In this document: positions 16,315-25,273 of the stretch, one piece after another
Position numbering within the stretch: position 1 is the first letter of the stretch
Layout of the letters: each line of letters opens with the position of its first letter
Origin: JARYGU01 sp033795365
GTDB taxonomy: Bacteria > Pseudomonadota > Alphaproteobacteria > Rhizobiales > Rhizobiaceae
Direction: 5' to 3'
Length of the DNA: 64,000 nucleotides
NCBI GenBank assembly: GCA_033795365.1
Contig: JARYGU010000004.1
Location: 340,572 to 404,571 of the forward strand
Position numbers and translations under genes: made by a program
The notes under the pieces: generated by a model
Told to the model about the DNA's origin: nothing
What the model saw: only the letters and a program-made list of their open reading frames with translations
Database searches by the model: none

Positions 16315-17643
16315 ATGAAAACCGCAGAGGATCGCAATCTGCATCAACGGCTCGCCGCGCGCCTGACGGCTGGCGTCATGACCGGCGCGATCGTTCTTTC
16401 CGTGGGCGTGGCATCCGCCGAGCCCATTCAGATCACCCTATGGCATCAGGAACAGGTGCAGGCTCGTGTCGACCAATTCCAAAAGGTCATCGACGCCTTC
16501 AACGCCTCGCAGGCCGAGTATCAGGTCGTTCAGCAGGTCCAGAGTTGGGGAAACATCTACCAGAAGCTGCCGCCGGCAATCCAGGCAGGCGTCCAGCCGG
16601 ACATCGACTTCACGATTCCCGATTTCACCGTGACCATCCGCGAGACCGGCGCCGTGCAACCCGTCGACGACATCGTCGCGGAGATCGAAAAGAAACACAA
16701 ATTCATCGATCAGGCGCTGACGCCCTACAGGGACGAAGGCAAGATCTGGGCTGTTCCCGTCTATGGCATGGTGCAGGTTCTTTGGTATCGCAAGGACCTC
16801 TTCAAGGCCGCAGGTCTTGATCCGGAAAGTCCGCCGAAGACCTGGGAAGAGTTCCTCAACGCCGCCAGGACGCTTACCAAGAATGGCAAGTTCGGCGTCG
16901 GCGTGCCGGTCTCCAAGAGCCTTGCGACAGACCAGGTCCTCTACTCGCTGATGAGCGTCAACGGCGGCACAGAACTGTTCGATGCCTCCGGCGCCGTCAC
17001 GTTCGACACACCGAAGAACGTCGAAACGGTCAATTTCTACAAGCAGCTCTCGGAGCTCTCGCCGAGTGGCGCAGCCTCCTGGACCTGGCCGGAGCCGCAG
17101 GATGCGCTGAACGCTGGCACCGTCGCCATGGCGATCGAGAAGGGCCAGTACCTGACGCCGTTCGAAGAGACCTCCGGCCAGGCGGCAGATCAGCTCGGTT
17201 GCGCGCCGATCCCGGTCAATGCCGGCGGCGAGGAGCACAGCATCTACTATTCGAACGCCGCCATGGTGCTGACCTCCGATCCTGACAAGCGCAAGGGCGC
17301 GGCAGCCTTCCTGTCCTTCATCCTCGAGCCGGCGAACTATGCCGAGTTCCTGCTTGCCGAACCAGGTCTTTTCCTGCCGCTCACCGTCGACGGCGCAAGC
17401 GAGGCCTGGACCGGTTCGCCGATCCTTTCGAAGTACAAAGGCTGCGTCGACCTTATGATCGGGATGTCGAAGAAGGGAGTGCTGCCCGGTTTCAACACCG
17501 GCACCGTGCAGAAGGCGATCGGCCCGATCATGGCGCAGAACCTCTTGTCGCAGGTCGTGCAGAAGGTCGTCGTCGGTGGCGAGGACCCGCAGGCCGCCGT
17601 CACCTGGGGTCAGGAACAGATGAGCGCTGCTGCCGGCCAATGA
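16315..17643 (+). CDS. Extracellular solute-binding protein, family 1 (CUT1 importer)
   Basis: 442-residue binding protein of the MalE/UgpB class. A basic N-terminus and hydrophobic stretch (LTAGVMTGAIVLSVGVASA) form a Sec signal peptide cleaved near residue 35, and the mature protein starts EPIQITLWHQEQ, typical of the family. The ATG at 16315 is preceded by GAGGAGAAC at good spacing; an in-frame extension to 16195 would cross the promoter region and spoil the signal peptide. The gene overlaps the next permease by four bases. The ligand is unknown: the neighbouring N-acyl-D-amino-acid deacylase and SDR genes suggest a small glycoconjugate or acylated compound. Confidence 0.92.
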   Translation: MKTAEDRNLHQRLAARLTAGVMTGAIVLSVGVASAEPIQITLWHQEQVQARVDQFQKVIDAFNASQAEYQVVQQVQSWGNIYQKLPPAIQAGVQPDIDFTIPDFTVTIRETGAVQPVDDIVAEIEKKHKFIDQALTPYRDEGKIWAVPVYGMVQVLWYRKDLFKAAGLDPESPPKTWEEFLNAARTLTKNGKFGVGVPVSKSLATDQVLYSLMSVNGGTELFDASGAVTFDTPKNVETVNFYKQLSELSPSGAASWTWPEPQDALNAGTVAMAIEKGQYLTPFEETSGQAADQLGCAPIPVNAGGEEHSIYYSNAAMVLTSDPDKRKGAAAFLSFILEPANYAEFLLAEPGLFLPLTVDGASEAWTGSPILSKYKGCVDLMIGMSKKGVLPGFNTGTVQKAIGPIMAQNLLSQVVQKVVVGGEDPQAAVTWGQEQMSAAAGQ

Positions 17644-18596
17644 CAACGATCCCCGCCACAGCCACTGAAAGGGATGCGGTTCAGTCGCATCCCCCCGCCC
17701 GTCTTCCCGAGCCGCCGGTGCGCGCGACGCTCGGCCGGCTCTTCATCGCGCCGTTGATGATCTGGCTGGCGCTGACGATCGTCCTGCCGCTCGCCTATTG
17801 CATCTGGATCAGCCTGACTAGCGCCAACACGATGGGCGGGACGCCAAAATTCGTCGGCCTTTCCAACTACGCGACGATCTTCGGCGACGGCACCTTCGGT
17901 CCTGCCTTCTTGCGCACGCTCGCCTGGGCGATTGGCGGCGCGGTGCTGCAGACCGTGTTTGCCGCGGGCGCGGCCCTGCTCCTGCATCAGCGCTTTGCCG
18001 GCCAGCATGTCGCCCGCACCTGGATCATGGCCTCATGGGTGGTGCCGACGATCGTCACGACCTTTCTCTGGCGCTGGATGCTTAATGCGGATTATGGCGT
18101 GGTCAACCAGCTCCTTCTCGGCGCAGGCCTGCTCGACCGACCGATCGATTTCCTTGGTTCGCCGACCTATGCCTTCGCGACAGTGGTCTGGATCAACGCC
18201 TGGCGCTGGTTTCCCTTCCTGACGCTGCTGATCCTCGCCGCGCTGACGCGCATCGCACCGGAATATTACGAGGCGGCGAAGGTGGAAGGGGCGACCAGCT
18301 GGCAGCTCTTCACCAAGGTGACGCTGCCCTTCATCCAGCCGGTTCTCTACGTCGTCGGCCTGCTCGGCACGCTGTGGTCGGTCAATGTCTTCGACATCAT
18401 CTGGCTGACGACCAAGGGCGGCCCGATAGACACGACGACGACACTTCCAATCTCGATCTACATCCGCGCCTTCCAGCAGTTCAAGCTTGGCGAGGCAAGC
18501 GCGATGTCTGTCTCGCTGGCACTGTTCCTCCTTCTCTTCGCCGTGGTCTATATCCGCTTCGCGCCGAAGGGAGCCACGGAACAGGAGGTCGACTGA
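17640..18596 (+). CDS. CUT1 ABC transporter permease (MalF/UgpA type)
   Basis: 318-residue inner-membrane permease with about six helices and the cytoplasmic EAA loop (YYEAAKVEGATSWQLFTKVTLPFI), which docks onto the ATPase. Starts inside the last codons of the binding-protein gene (ATGA overlap) and ends in an ATGA overlap with the next permease, so the three genes are translated as one unit. It pairs with the permease at 18596-19423 and the ATPase at 14970-16064. Confidence 0.93.
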   Translation: MTTIPATATERDAVQSHPPARLPEPPVRATLGRLFIAPLMIWLALTIVLPLAYCIWISLTSANTMGGTPKFVGLSNYATIFGDGTFGPAFLRTLAWAIGGAVLQTVFAAGAALLLHQRFAGQHVARTWIMASWVVPTIVTTFLWRWMLNADYGVVNQLLLGAGLLDRPIDFLGSPTYAFATVVWINAWRWFPFLTLLILAALTRIAPEYYEAAKVEGATSWQLFTKVTLPFIQPVLYVVGLLGTLWSVNVFDIIWLTTKGGPIDTTTTLPISIYIRAFQQFKLGEASAMSVSLALFLLLFAVVYIRFAPKGATEQEVD

Positions 18597-19423
18597 TGGC
18601 CTCAAGCCTCGTGAAACCGACGATCCGCGCCATCCTGATCGTCATCCTCCTCCTGATGATCGGCGCGCCCTTCGTCTGGATGGTGCTCTCCTCGCTCCAG
18701 CCGAATTCCGCGCTCATCCAGCCCGGCAACTTCTTCTCGCCGGCGCTGGTGACATTTGGCAACTACGTTAAGCTGCCGTCGGCGACGCAATATGTGCTGC
18801 TTGCCCGAAACAGCCTGCTTGTCGCCCTCATCAGCACGGCAATCGCTATTCCGCTGGCGCTGCTCGCGGCCTACAGCGTCTTCCGCACGCGCTACCGCGG
18901 CCGCACCTTCATCTACAACCTGCTGCTCGTCGTCTACATATTTCCAGGCGTCTTGCTGCTCGCTCCGCTCTTCGGCCTTTTCGCCGTTACCGGGCTTCTA
19001 AACTCGTGGGCGAGCCTCGTCATCATGAACGTCACCTTCGCGGTACCCTTCAGCGTCTGGCTGATGCGCGGCTTCTTCACTTCGATCCCTAACGGCATCG
19101 AGGAGGCGGCGGCGATCGACGGTGCGACGGACATGCAGATCCTTTGGAAGGTCATCGTGCCGCTGACTGCGCCCGGCATCGTCGTGACGGCGACTTATAC
19201 GTTCGTCCTGAGCTGGACGGAGTTCATGTTCGCCTCCGTCTTCATCATCGATGATCGGCTGAAGACGCTGCCCGTCGGGCTGGAGGCCCTCGTCTCACAA
19301 TACAGCATCGACTGGGGCCTGCTCTCCGCCGCGGCCGTCATGGCGGCGCTGCCGGTGGTGATCATCTTCACCTTCGCCGGACGCTACTTCGTCGAGAGCA
19401 TCACCTCCGGAGCCGGCAAATGA
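18596..19423 (+). CDS. CUT1 ABC transporter permease (MalG/UgpE type)
   Basis: 275-residue permease. The EAA loop reads EEAAAIDGATDMQILWKVIVPLTAPG and the protein has the six-helix pattern of MalG-type subunits. The ATG at 18596 overlaps the TGA of the previous permease and follows AGGAGG at seven bases. It ends 17 bases before the convergent MBL gene. Completes the module B importer. Confidence 0.93.
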   Translation: MASSLVKPTIRAILIVILLLMIGAPFVWMVLSSLQPNSALIQPGNFFSPALVTFGNYVKLPSATQYVLLARNSLLVALISTAIAIPLALLAAYSVFRTRYRGRTFIYNLLLVVYIFPGVLLLAPLFGLFAVTGLLNSWASLVIMNVTFAVPFSVWLMRGFFTSIPNGIEEAAAIDGATDMQILWKVIVPLTAPGIVVTATYTFVLSWTEFMFASVFIIDDRLKTLPVGLEALVSQYSIDWGLLSAAAVMAALPVVIIFTFAGRYFVESITSGAGK

Positions 19424-19440
19424 TGCCGGCCGGCTGGTCG

Positions 19441-20178
19441 TTAGAACTGGGGCGGCAGCGCGCCGACGTCGGCATAGGTCATCGCGCTGCGCACATGGCG
19501 CTTGCCGTTCTGCAGCGAGAATGCGCCATGGCCTGGCAGAAAGATGTCGAAGGCAAGCGTATCCAGCTTGCGGATCGAGGCGAGCGTCTTCGGTACGCTG
19601 CAATCCTCTATATCCTGCAAGAAGATCTTGCCGCCGACGAAAATCGCATCCCCCGCGACAAGGCTGACGTTCCCGCCATAGGCCACCGTGTAGCAGCAAT
19701 GGTCGTCGCTGTGTCCGGGCGTGTCATGAATCGTCACGCGGAAGGGGCCGACGTTCAGGCTTTCGCCATCTGCAAGCACGCAATCGACCTCCGGCGCGTG
19801 CCAGACATAGTCGAGGGGATAGAAACTGCCGCGCGCCCGGTCGAGGCTGATCAGCCGCTCGTCCTTCTGCGCGAGGATTTCCGCCGTGCGTGTGCCGGTG
19901 ACCACCGTCAGCTCCGGAATGTGGCCCTTGAGACCGGCGGCGCCGCCGGAATGGTCGGCATGGCCATGCGTCAGAAACAGGGTGCGAAGCCCTGCCGGAT
20001 CGAGCTCGCCGAAACGCATCGCCGCGAAGATCGCATCGATATCGAGCCCGGCGCCCGCATCGAAAACGTGGTGCGTCTGCCCGTCGGTGAAGAGAAAGAC
20101 GTTGCAGTCGAGCGCATGCGTCAGGCCAAAACCCGTGGCGCCACTCGCGACAAGGTGAAGATTGTCGGTGATTTTCAT
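19441..20178 (-). CDS. MBL-fold metallo-hydrolase
   Basis: 245-residue metallo-beta-lactamase-fold hydrolase. The di-metal motif HGHADH is at 71-76, a second His lies in HDTPGHSDDHCC, and LPGHG follows near the C-terminus. The start is ATG 20178 (MKITDNLHLV), which has AGGAG seven bases upstream; an upstream ATG at 20208 lacks one. Family members include glyoxalase II, lactonases and thioesterases. Sitting between the importer and the SDR gene, and divergent from the SDR, it may open a lactone or hydrolyse an ester of the module B substrate. Specific activity unknown. Confidence 0.85.
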   Translation of the reverse strand: MKITDNLHLVASGATGFGLTHALDCNVFLFTDGQTHHVFDAGAGLDIDAIFAAMRFGELDPAGLRTLFLTHGHADHSGGAAGLKGHIPELTVVTGTRTAEILAQKDERLISLDRARGSFYPLDYVWHAPEVDCVLADGESLNVGPFRVTIHDTPGHSDDHCCYTVAYGGNVSLVAGDAIFVGGKIFLQDIEDCSVPKTLASIRKLDTLAFDIFLPGHGAFSLQNGKRHVRSAMTYADVGALPPQF

Positions 20179-20240
20179 GCATCGACTCCTGTGAAATCCA
20201 TGGCGCATGGCGCGCCCGCAGCAAAAGGAAAAATCCTGCC

Positions 20241-21020
20241 GTGAGCAAAAGAACTCTGGAACTTTTCAGTCTTTCCAACAAGGTGGCGATCATCACGGGC
20301 GGCGCATCGGGCCAGGGCAAGGTAGCCGCCGAACTCTTCGCCGAGCAAGGCGCCAAGGTCGTCGTCGCCGACATCGATCTTTCCGGCGCGGAACGCGTTG
20401 CCGAGGCGATCGGCGGCACAGCGGTCCGCGTCGACGTCGCGAAAGAAGCGGATGTCGAGGCCATGGTGGATTTCGCCTGCGAGACCTTCGGCGGCATCGA
20501 TATCCTGTTCAACAATGCGGGCGTCGGCTTCAGCGCCTCGTCGCGCTACACGATGGCGAGCATCACGGAAACGCCGGGAGAAGCCTGGGACGCCATCCTC
20601 GACATCAATCTCAAGGGCCTTGCCATGGGCTGCAAGCATGCGATCCCGAAGATGGTGAAGCGCGGCGGCGGCGCGATCATCAACAATGCTTCGATCAACG
20701 CCCTTGCCGGCGTGCACGGCGCCGACGCCTATACGGCGGCCAAGGGCGGCATCGTCTCCTTGACGCGCGTTCTGGCGGCGGACTGGGGGGCGAAGAACAT
20801 CCGCGTCAACTGCATCTGCCCAGGGCCGGTCAAAACGCCGATGATCTCCGCGCTCCTCAAAGAGGCCGATTTCAATGCCGCCATGACGCAGTCCGTGCCC
20901 ATGGGACGAGTGAGCACCGCCGAGGAGATCGCCGCCGTCGCGCTCTTCCTCGCCACGCCCGCTGCCGGCTACATCAACGGCGCCATCCTGCCTGTCGATG
21001 GCGGCTGGTCGGCGCGCTGA
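20241..21020 (+). CDS. SDR-family oxidoreductase
   Basis: 259-residue short-chain dehydrogenase/reductase with TGGASGQG cofactor motif, NNAG, and a complete catalytic set: serine in NNASINA, then AYTAAK thirteen residues later. Asp at the end of strand two (VADIDLSG) favours NAD. GTG start 20241 preceded by AAGGAAAA. It resembles glucose/ribitol-type dehydrogenases. Followed after 144 bases by the D-aminoacylase gene, with the second LacI-type palindrome in between. Confidence 0.88.
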   Translation: MSKRTLELFSLSNKVAIITGGASGQGKVAAELFAEQGAKVVVADIDLSGAERVAEAIGGTAVRVDVAKEADVEAMVDFACETFGGIDILFNNAGVGFSASSRYTMASITETPGEAWDAILDINLKGLAMGCKHAIPKMVKRGGGAIINNASINALAGVHGADAYTAAKGGIVSLTRVLAADWGAKNIRVNCICPGPVKTPMISALLKEADFNAAMTQSVPMGRVSTAEEIAAVALFLATPAAGYINGAILPVDGGWSAR

Positions 21021-21080
21021 CGAAAGAGCGGAGCTATAACGACCAAAAGGAGCTGGCATCGAGATGACCTTGGCGAATTG

Positions 21081-21096
21081 AGTTAAACGTTTTACA
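21081..21096. promoter_or_regulatory. Candidate LacI-family operator, copy 2
   Basis: AGTTAAACGTTTTACA. It differs from copy 1 (16171-16186) at two of 16 positions and lies 69 bp before the start of the deacylase gene at 21165. The AAACGTTT core and TGTAAAAC-type flank are typical of LacI/GalR operators. Confidence 0.72.
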
Positions 21097-21164
21097 AACT
21101 GACGGCAGATAATGCACGATGTCAACCGGATGCGCATGTCATCACCAAGGCAATGGAAAGACGC

Positions 21165-22598
21165 ATGGCTTTCGATCTCATTATCAAGGGGGGCACCGTG
21201 ATCGACGGCTCGGGCGCCGCAGGCTTTCTGGCGGATGTCGCCGTCAGCGGAGAACACATAGTCGCCATCGGCGATCTCGCCGCGCAAGAGGCGGACAAGG
21301 TGGTCGATGCTACTGGCCTTGTGGTCGCGCCCGGCTTCATCGACAATCACACGCACGACGACGGCTATCTGCTGACCCATCCAGACATGACACCGAAGGT
21401 CAGCCAAGGCGTGACGAGCGTCGTGATCGGCAACTGCGGTATGAGCCTTGCCCCGCTCGAAAGACCGATCCAGCCGCCAATCAACCTGCTCGGGCGCCAG
21501 GAAATCTTCCGCTTTCCGACCTTCCACGCTTATCTTGACGAACTCGATCGCAATCCGGCCTCGGTCAACGCAATCCCGCTCGTCGGTCACACGACGCTGC
21601 GCATCAATGTGATGGACCGGCTCGACCGCGCCGCGACACGCGAGGAGGCGGATGCGATGTGCAGGCATCTCGAAGAGGGGCTGGATGCCGGCGCCGTAGG
21701 CTTCTCTACGGGCGTCTTTTATCCGAATGCCAATGCCGCGACCGCCCAGGAGGTCGTCAGTGTTGGCGAACCAATGAAGGGCAAGGATGCGGTCTACTGC
21801 GCCCATATCCGCAACGAGGCAGACTGGATCCTGCCGGCGCTGGAAGAGGCCTTCGAAACCGGCCGCCAGCTGGAGGCACACACGGTCATCTCCCATCACA
21901 AGCTGATCGGACTTGCCAATCACGGCCGCTCCCGCGAGACGCTCGGCGTCATCCATAACCGGCGCCTGCGCCAGTCGATCGGGCTCGATGCCTATCCCTA
22001 CCCAGCCGGCTCCTCCATGCTCAACCGCAGGACCTTCAGCGGCGACGAGGGTGAGCGAGTGATGATCGCCTGGTCGGACCCCCATCCCGAATATGCAGGC
22101 CGCGATTTCTTCGAGGTGCAGGAAGAGCTCGGCATGGGCGTTGACGAGGCCATCGACTATCTCTCGCCTGCCGGCGGCATCTATTTCCAGATGGCCGAGG
22201 AGGATGTGCGCACCATCATGCAGTATCCCGAGACCATGATCGGTTCGGATGGTCTGCCGAACGATCGCCACCCGCATCCACGCCTGTGGGGCACCTTTCC
22301 GCGGGTGATCGGTCATTACGGCCGCGACCTCGGCCTCTTCAGCATCGAGACTGCCGTCTACAAGATGACCGGCCTCACGGCCCGGCAGTTCCGCCTGAAG
22401 GATCGTGGCTTCATTCGCTTCGGCTGCAAGGCGGATGTGACGATCTTCGACCCTAAGACCATTCGCGATGCCGCGGACTGGTCGCACCCGCATGAAATGT
22501 CGATCGGCATCGCGCGTGTCTTCGTCAACGGCAGCGAAGTCTGGCGCGACGGACGACACACCAACGCCGCACCAGGCCAGGTGATCCGCCGGCACTGA
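21165..22598 (+). CDS. N-acyl-D-amino-acid deacylase family amidohydrolase
   Basis: 477-residue amidohydrolase of the D-aminoacylase subfamily. The metal-binding HTHDDG (His62, His64), the GNCGMSLAP cysteine (Cys91), HTVISHHK and IGSDGLPNDRHPHPRLWGTFPRVIGHY are all conserved, including the distal catalytic aspartate. These enzymes release D-amino acids from N-acyl-D-amino acids; relatives act on N-acyl-D-glutamate, aspartate and neutral residues. ATG 21165 follows GGAAAG; an ATG 12 bases earlier is in frame but has no better site. The stop abuts the convergent LacI gene with no spacer. Substrate specificity within the family cannot be told from motifs. Confidence 0.88.
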   Translation: MAFDLIIKGGTVIDGSGAAGFLADVAVSGEHIVAIGDLAAQEADKVVDATGLVVAPGFIDNHTHDDGYLLTHPDMTPKVSQGVTSVVIGNCGMSLAPLERPIQPPINLLGRQEIFRFPTFHAYLDELDRNPASVNAIPLVGHTTLRINVMDRLDRAATREEADAMCRHLEEGLDAGAVGFSTGVFYPNANAATAQEVVSVGEPMKGKDAVYCAHIRNEADWILPALEEAFETGRQLEAHTVISHHKLIGLANHGRSRETLGVIHNRRLRQSIGLDAYPYPAGSSMLNRRTFSGDEGERVMIAWSDPHPEYAGRDFFEVQEELGMGVDEAIDYLSPAGGIYFQMAEEDVRTIMQYPETMIGSDGLPNDRHPHPRLWGTFPRVIGHYGRDLGLFSIETAVYKMTGLTARQFRLKDRGFIRFGCKADVTIFDPKTIRDAADWSHPHEMSIGIARVFVNGSEVWRDGRHTNAAPGQVIRRH

Positions 22599-23615
22599 CT
22601 ATTTCAGGACTTTGAGCTTTCGCGACGTGCCTCGCACGATAAGTTGCGAGGGGATCGTCACGACCTGCCGCGGCATCGCGTTGTCCTTGATCCGGTTGAG
22701 CAGCAGCCGACCAGCGGCCTCCCCAAGGAACGGCTGGTCGATGCGGACGGTGGTCAGCGGCGGCACCATATAGCTCGCCTCGTCGAGATCGTCGAACCCG
22801 ACCACGGAGATGTCGCGCCCCGGCACCAGGCCGGCATCCGCCATGGCGCGGATCGCTCCGCTTGCCAGAAGGTCGGAAAAGCAGACGACGCCGGTCATGC
22901 CCGACGCCTTCTCCATCAGCGTCTTCATGGCGTGATAGCCGGCCTCGCGACTGGTTGGGCAGGGTTGGACGAGCGCGGCCGGCACGTCGAGACCGTGCTG
23001 GCGCATACGGGCGCGATAGACGTTGATCCCGATGCGCGACGTCTCGGTTGCAAGCCCAGCTCCGATCCAGCCGATCCGGTGGTGACCGAGGGAAACGAGA
23101 TGATCGACCGCCGCGCTGACACCGGCTTCATAGTCTATGCGCACCTGATCGAGCGGCGAATTACGGATTTCGCGAAGCGCGACAACCATTGGCACAAAGC
23201 GCGAGACATCCAGCAGTTCATCCAGTTTGGTGCCTTCCGCCGGTACGACGATCAAGCCGGCGATATTGTTTTCCAGCGAGGTCGATAGAAAATCGGCCTG
23301 CTTTTGCGGCGAATCCTCGCTGTCGCCAAAGACGACCATCCATTCCTGCGACTGGAAGAAGTGTAGAAGGCCCGTGAAGATACGCGAAATGACCGGGTTC
23401 TCGATCGTGTTGAGGCAGACCGCGATGGTGCGCGTGCGGCTGAGACGCAGGTTCGCCGCCTGCCTATTATAGACATAGCCGAGCTCCTGCGCCGCCTTCA
23501 GCACGCGGTTTTTCGTCTCGTCCGAAATGCGCGGATGATTGCGCAGTGAAAGCGATATCGTCGCTTGCGACAAGCCGGTTCGCGCCGCGAGATCCTTGAT
23601 GGAAACTTTCCTCAT
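22599..23615 (-). CDS. LacI-family transcriptional regulator
   Basis: 338-residue regulator: HTH (VSIKDLAARTGLSQATISLSLRNHP), hinge helix YNRQAANLR, then a periplasmic-binding-protein-like sensor with VVGFDDLDEASYMVPPLTTVR near the C-terminus. The ATG at 23615 (MRKVSIKD) is chosen over a longer frame because the HTH then begins at the normal position. Convergent with the deacylase gene; the two AAACGTTT palindromes in module B are its probable targets. Its ligand is probably the imported substrate or an early product. Confidence 0.92.
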   Translation of the reverse strand: MRKVSIKDLAARTGLSQATISLSLRNHPRISDETKNRVLKAAQELGYVYNRQAANLRLSRTRTIAVCLNTIENPVISRIFTGLLHFFQSQEWMVVFGDSEDSPQKQADFLSTSLENNIAGLIVVPAEGTKLDELLDVSRFVPMVVALREIRNSPLDQVRIDYEAGVSAAVDHLVSLGHHRIGWIGAGLATETSRIGINVYRARMRQHGLDVPAALVQPCPTSREAGYHAMKTLMEKASGMTGVVCFSDLLASGAIRAMADAGLVPGRDISVVGFDDLDEASYMVPPLTTVRIDQPFLGEAAGRLLLNRIKDNAMPRQVVTIPSQLIVRGTSRKLKVLK

Positions 23616-23723
23616 GGCAAGACATGGCCGTAGACAGCACGAATATGCAAGCCCCTTCGCCCGCCATTCCCCGCGCGATACGCAAATTGCCGCCCGCCTC
23701 TTGATCTGGCACAGCAATCACGA

Positions 23724-23745
23724 CATGACTACATAGGTACTCAAG
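23724..23745 (+). promoter_or_regulatory. Candidate GntR operator, copy 1 (upstream of FGGY kinase)
   Basis: 22-bp motif CATGACTAC-N9-TCAAG, 15 of 22 positions identical to the copy at 32332-32353, in the same orientation relative to its gene. It ends 22 bp before the kinase ATG. It is the weakest of the three copies, but keeps TGACTAC and CAAG at exact spacing. Confidence 0.55.
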
Positions 23746-23767
23746 TTTGGGCAGGCACAGGCACGGC

Positions 23768-25270
23768 ATGTATCTCGGCATCGACATCGGCACCTCGGTC
23801 ATCAAGGCGGCACTCTTCGACCGAGAGGGCTGTGAACGCGCCGAAACATTCGAGCGCATGCAGCTGCTGCCGGCGCCGGTCGGCTGGTCCGAACTCGACG
23901 GAGAAGCCGTTTGGGCCGTGACGGCGCGGGTCATCCGCGCGCTCTTCGCCGACACCGATACAAGGCCCGCCGACGTGCGCGGCATCGGCATCACCGGCGT
24001 CATGGTCGGCGCCTGGCTCATCGACGCAAATGGCCGGCTCGTGCGTCCGCCCATCCTGTGGAACGATGCGCGAGCGCACGCCCTCATCGGCCGGCTGCAA
24101 GAGCGCGAGCCGGCACTGTTTTCCAAGATCTTCGCCCATTCGGGTTCGATGATGCAGCTTGGCTGCACGCTGCCCGTGCTCGCTTGGCTGAAGGAGAACG
24201 AGCCGGGCAGCCTCGCGCGAACGACGCAAGTGCTCTGCGCGAAGGACTTCATCCGCTACCGGCTGACCGGAGAATTCGCCACGGACGAGTCGGAAGCCGC
24301 GATGTCGCCGGGCTCGGCGGTGACGCGGGATTTTCATCCGAACCAGGCGGCCCTCCTCGGCGTCGCGGATGTCGTCCATCTGCTCGCGCCGGTGCATCGT
24401 GCAGAAACGCTTGCGGGAAATATCACCGAAGCGGCTGCTGCCGCAACCGGTCTTGCGACAGGCACTCCCGTTGCGATCGGCACCGGCGACACGGGCGCCT
24501 GTGTGCTCGGCGCCGGCTGTCACGAGCCCGGCCAGGCCGTGACGGTGCTCGGTACGACCTGCCTCAATGGCGTGCTCTTCGAACGCGCCGTCTATGAGCC
24601 GAAGGATCTTGGGCTATTATTCATCCTGCCGGAGAACCGCTGGATGAAGACCATGGTGAACGTGGCCGGCACGACGGTGCTCGACTGGTGCCTCGCAACG
24701 CTCTGCCCCGACATCGCAGTCGGCGAGGCGCCCTACGAGACGCTCGGCGCGCTCGCCGAAACGAGCCCGCCTGGAGCCAACGGCGTCGTCTTCGTTCCTT
24801 ATCTTTCGGCAAGCGGCGTCATTGCGCCGCGCGTCGAGCCGCGTGCCCGCGCCGGGTTCCACGGCCTTGCTCCGCACCACGGCCGCGCCGACATGGTGCG
24901 CGCCGTCTACGAGGGCATCGCCTATGCGATCCGCAACTGCTACGAGGCGATCGGCGGCACCAGTGGCTCGATAAGGCTTTCCGGCGGCGGCGCGCGCAGC
25001 CCCTTCTGGAGTCAGATGATCGCGGACGTCACAGGCTATACGGTGGAAATACCGGACGGCACGCAGTTCGGCGCCAGGGGCGCTGCGCTTTGTGCATCCG
25101 TCGCGATAGGTGACCACACATCGCTCGGTGAGGCCTGCCGCCAGACCTTCGGCGCCCGTCGACGACATCAGCCGAACGACGCCACCCGGTCCGCCTACGA
25201 GGCCGGCTACCGGCGCTTCAAGGTGGGTAGCGCGGCAGCGATGGACATCCTTACCGCCGTCGCCGGATAA
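23768..25270 (+). CDS. FGGY-family carbohydrate kinase
   Basis: 500-residue sugar kinase of the xylulokinase/gluconokinase group. GIDIGTSVIKAALFD is the N-terminal ATP-phosphate loop, WNDAR holds the catalytic aspartate region, and GTGDTGACVLGAG and LSGGGARSPFWSQMIADV are the second FGGY signature region. It phosphorylates a pentulose, hexulose, polyol or aldonate; the xylulokinase fingerprint is not decisive. ATG 23768 gives the usual N-terminus (MYLGIDIG). A copy of the 22-bp GntR-linked motif sits just upstream, tying it to the convergent run 25274-32286. It ends three bases from the GntR gene. Confidence 0.9.
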   Translation: MYLGIDIGTSVIKAALFDREGCERAETFERMQLLPAPVGWSELDGEAVWAVTARVIRALFADTDTRPADVRGIGITGVMVGAWLIDANGRLVRPPILWNDARAHALIGRLQEREPALFSKIFAHSGSMMQLGCTLPVLAWLKENEPGSLARTTQVLCAKDFIRYRLTGEFATDESEAAMSPGSAVTRDFHPNQAALLGVADVVHLLAPVHRAETLAGNITEAAAAATGLATGTPVAIGTGDTGACVLGAGCHEPGQAVTVLGTTCLNGVLFERAVYEPKDLGLLFILPENRWMKTMVNVAGTTVLDWCLATLCPDIAVGEAPYETLGALAETSPPGANGVVFVPYLSASGVIAPRVEPRARAGFHGLAPHHGRADMVRAVYEGIAYAIRNCYEAIGGTSGSIRLSGGGARSPFWSQMIADVTGYTVEIPDGTQFGARGAALCASVAIGDHTSLGEACRQTFGARRRHQPNDATRSAYEAGYRRFKVGSAAAMDILTAVAG

Positions 25271-25273
25271 GGT

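Noticed and set aside
13701..16820. A 1039-codon open frame on the plus strand
   Set aside because: It lies opposite the threonine-synthase-like and ugpC genes, has no recognisable motifs and shows the Arg/His/Ala-rich make-up of antisense frames in high-GC DNA.
20175..22595. An 806-codon open frame on the minus strand
   Set aside because: Antisense to the SDR and D-aminoacylase genes, both with complete catalytic motifs.
23768..25270. Xylulokinase (xylB)
   Set aside because: FGGY signature is present but no xylose isomerase or xylose importer is linked, so a specific name is not justified.
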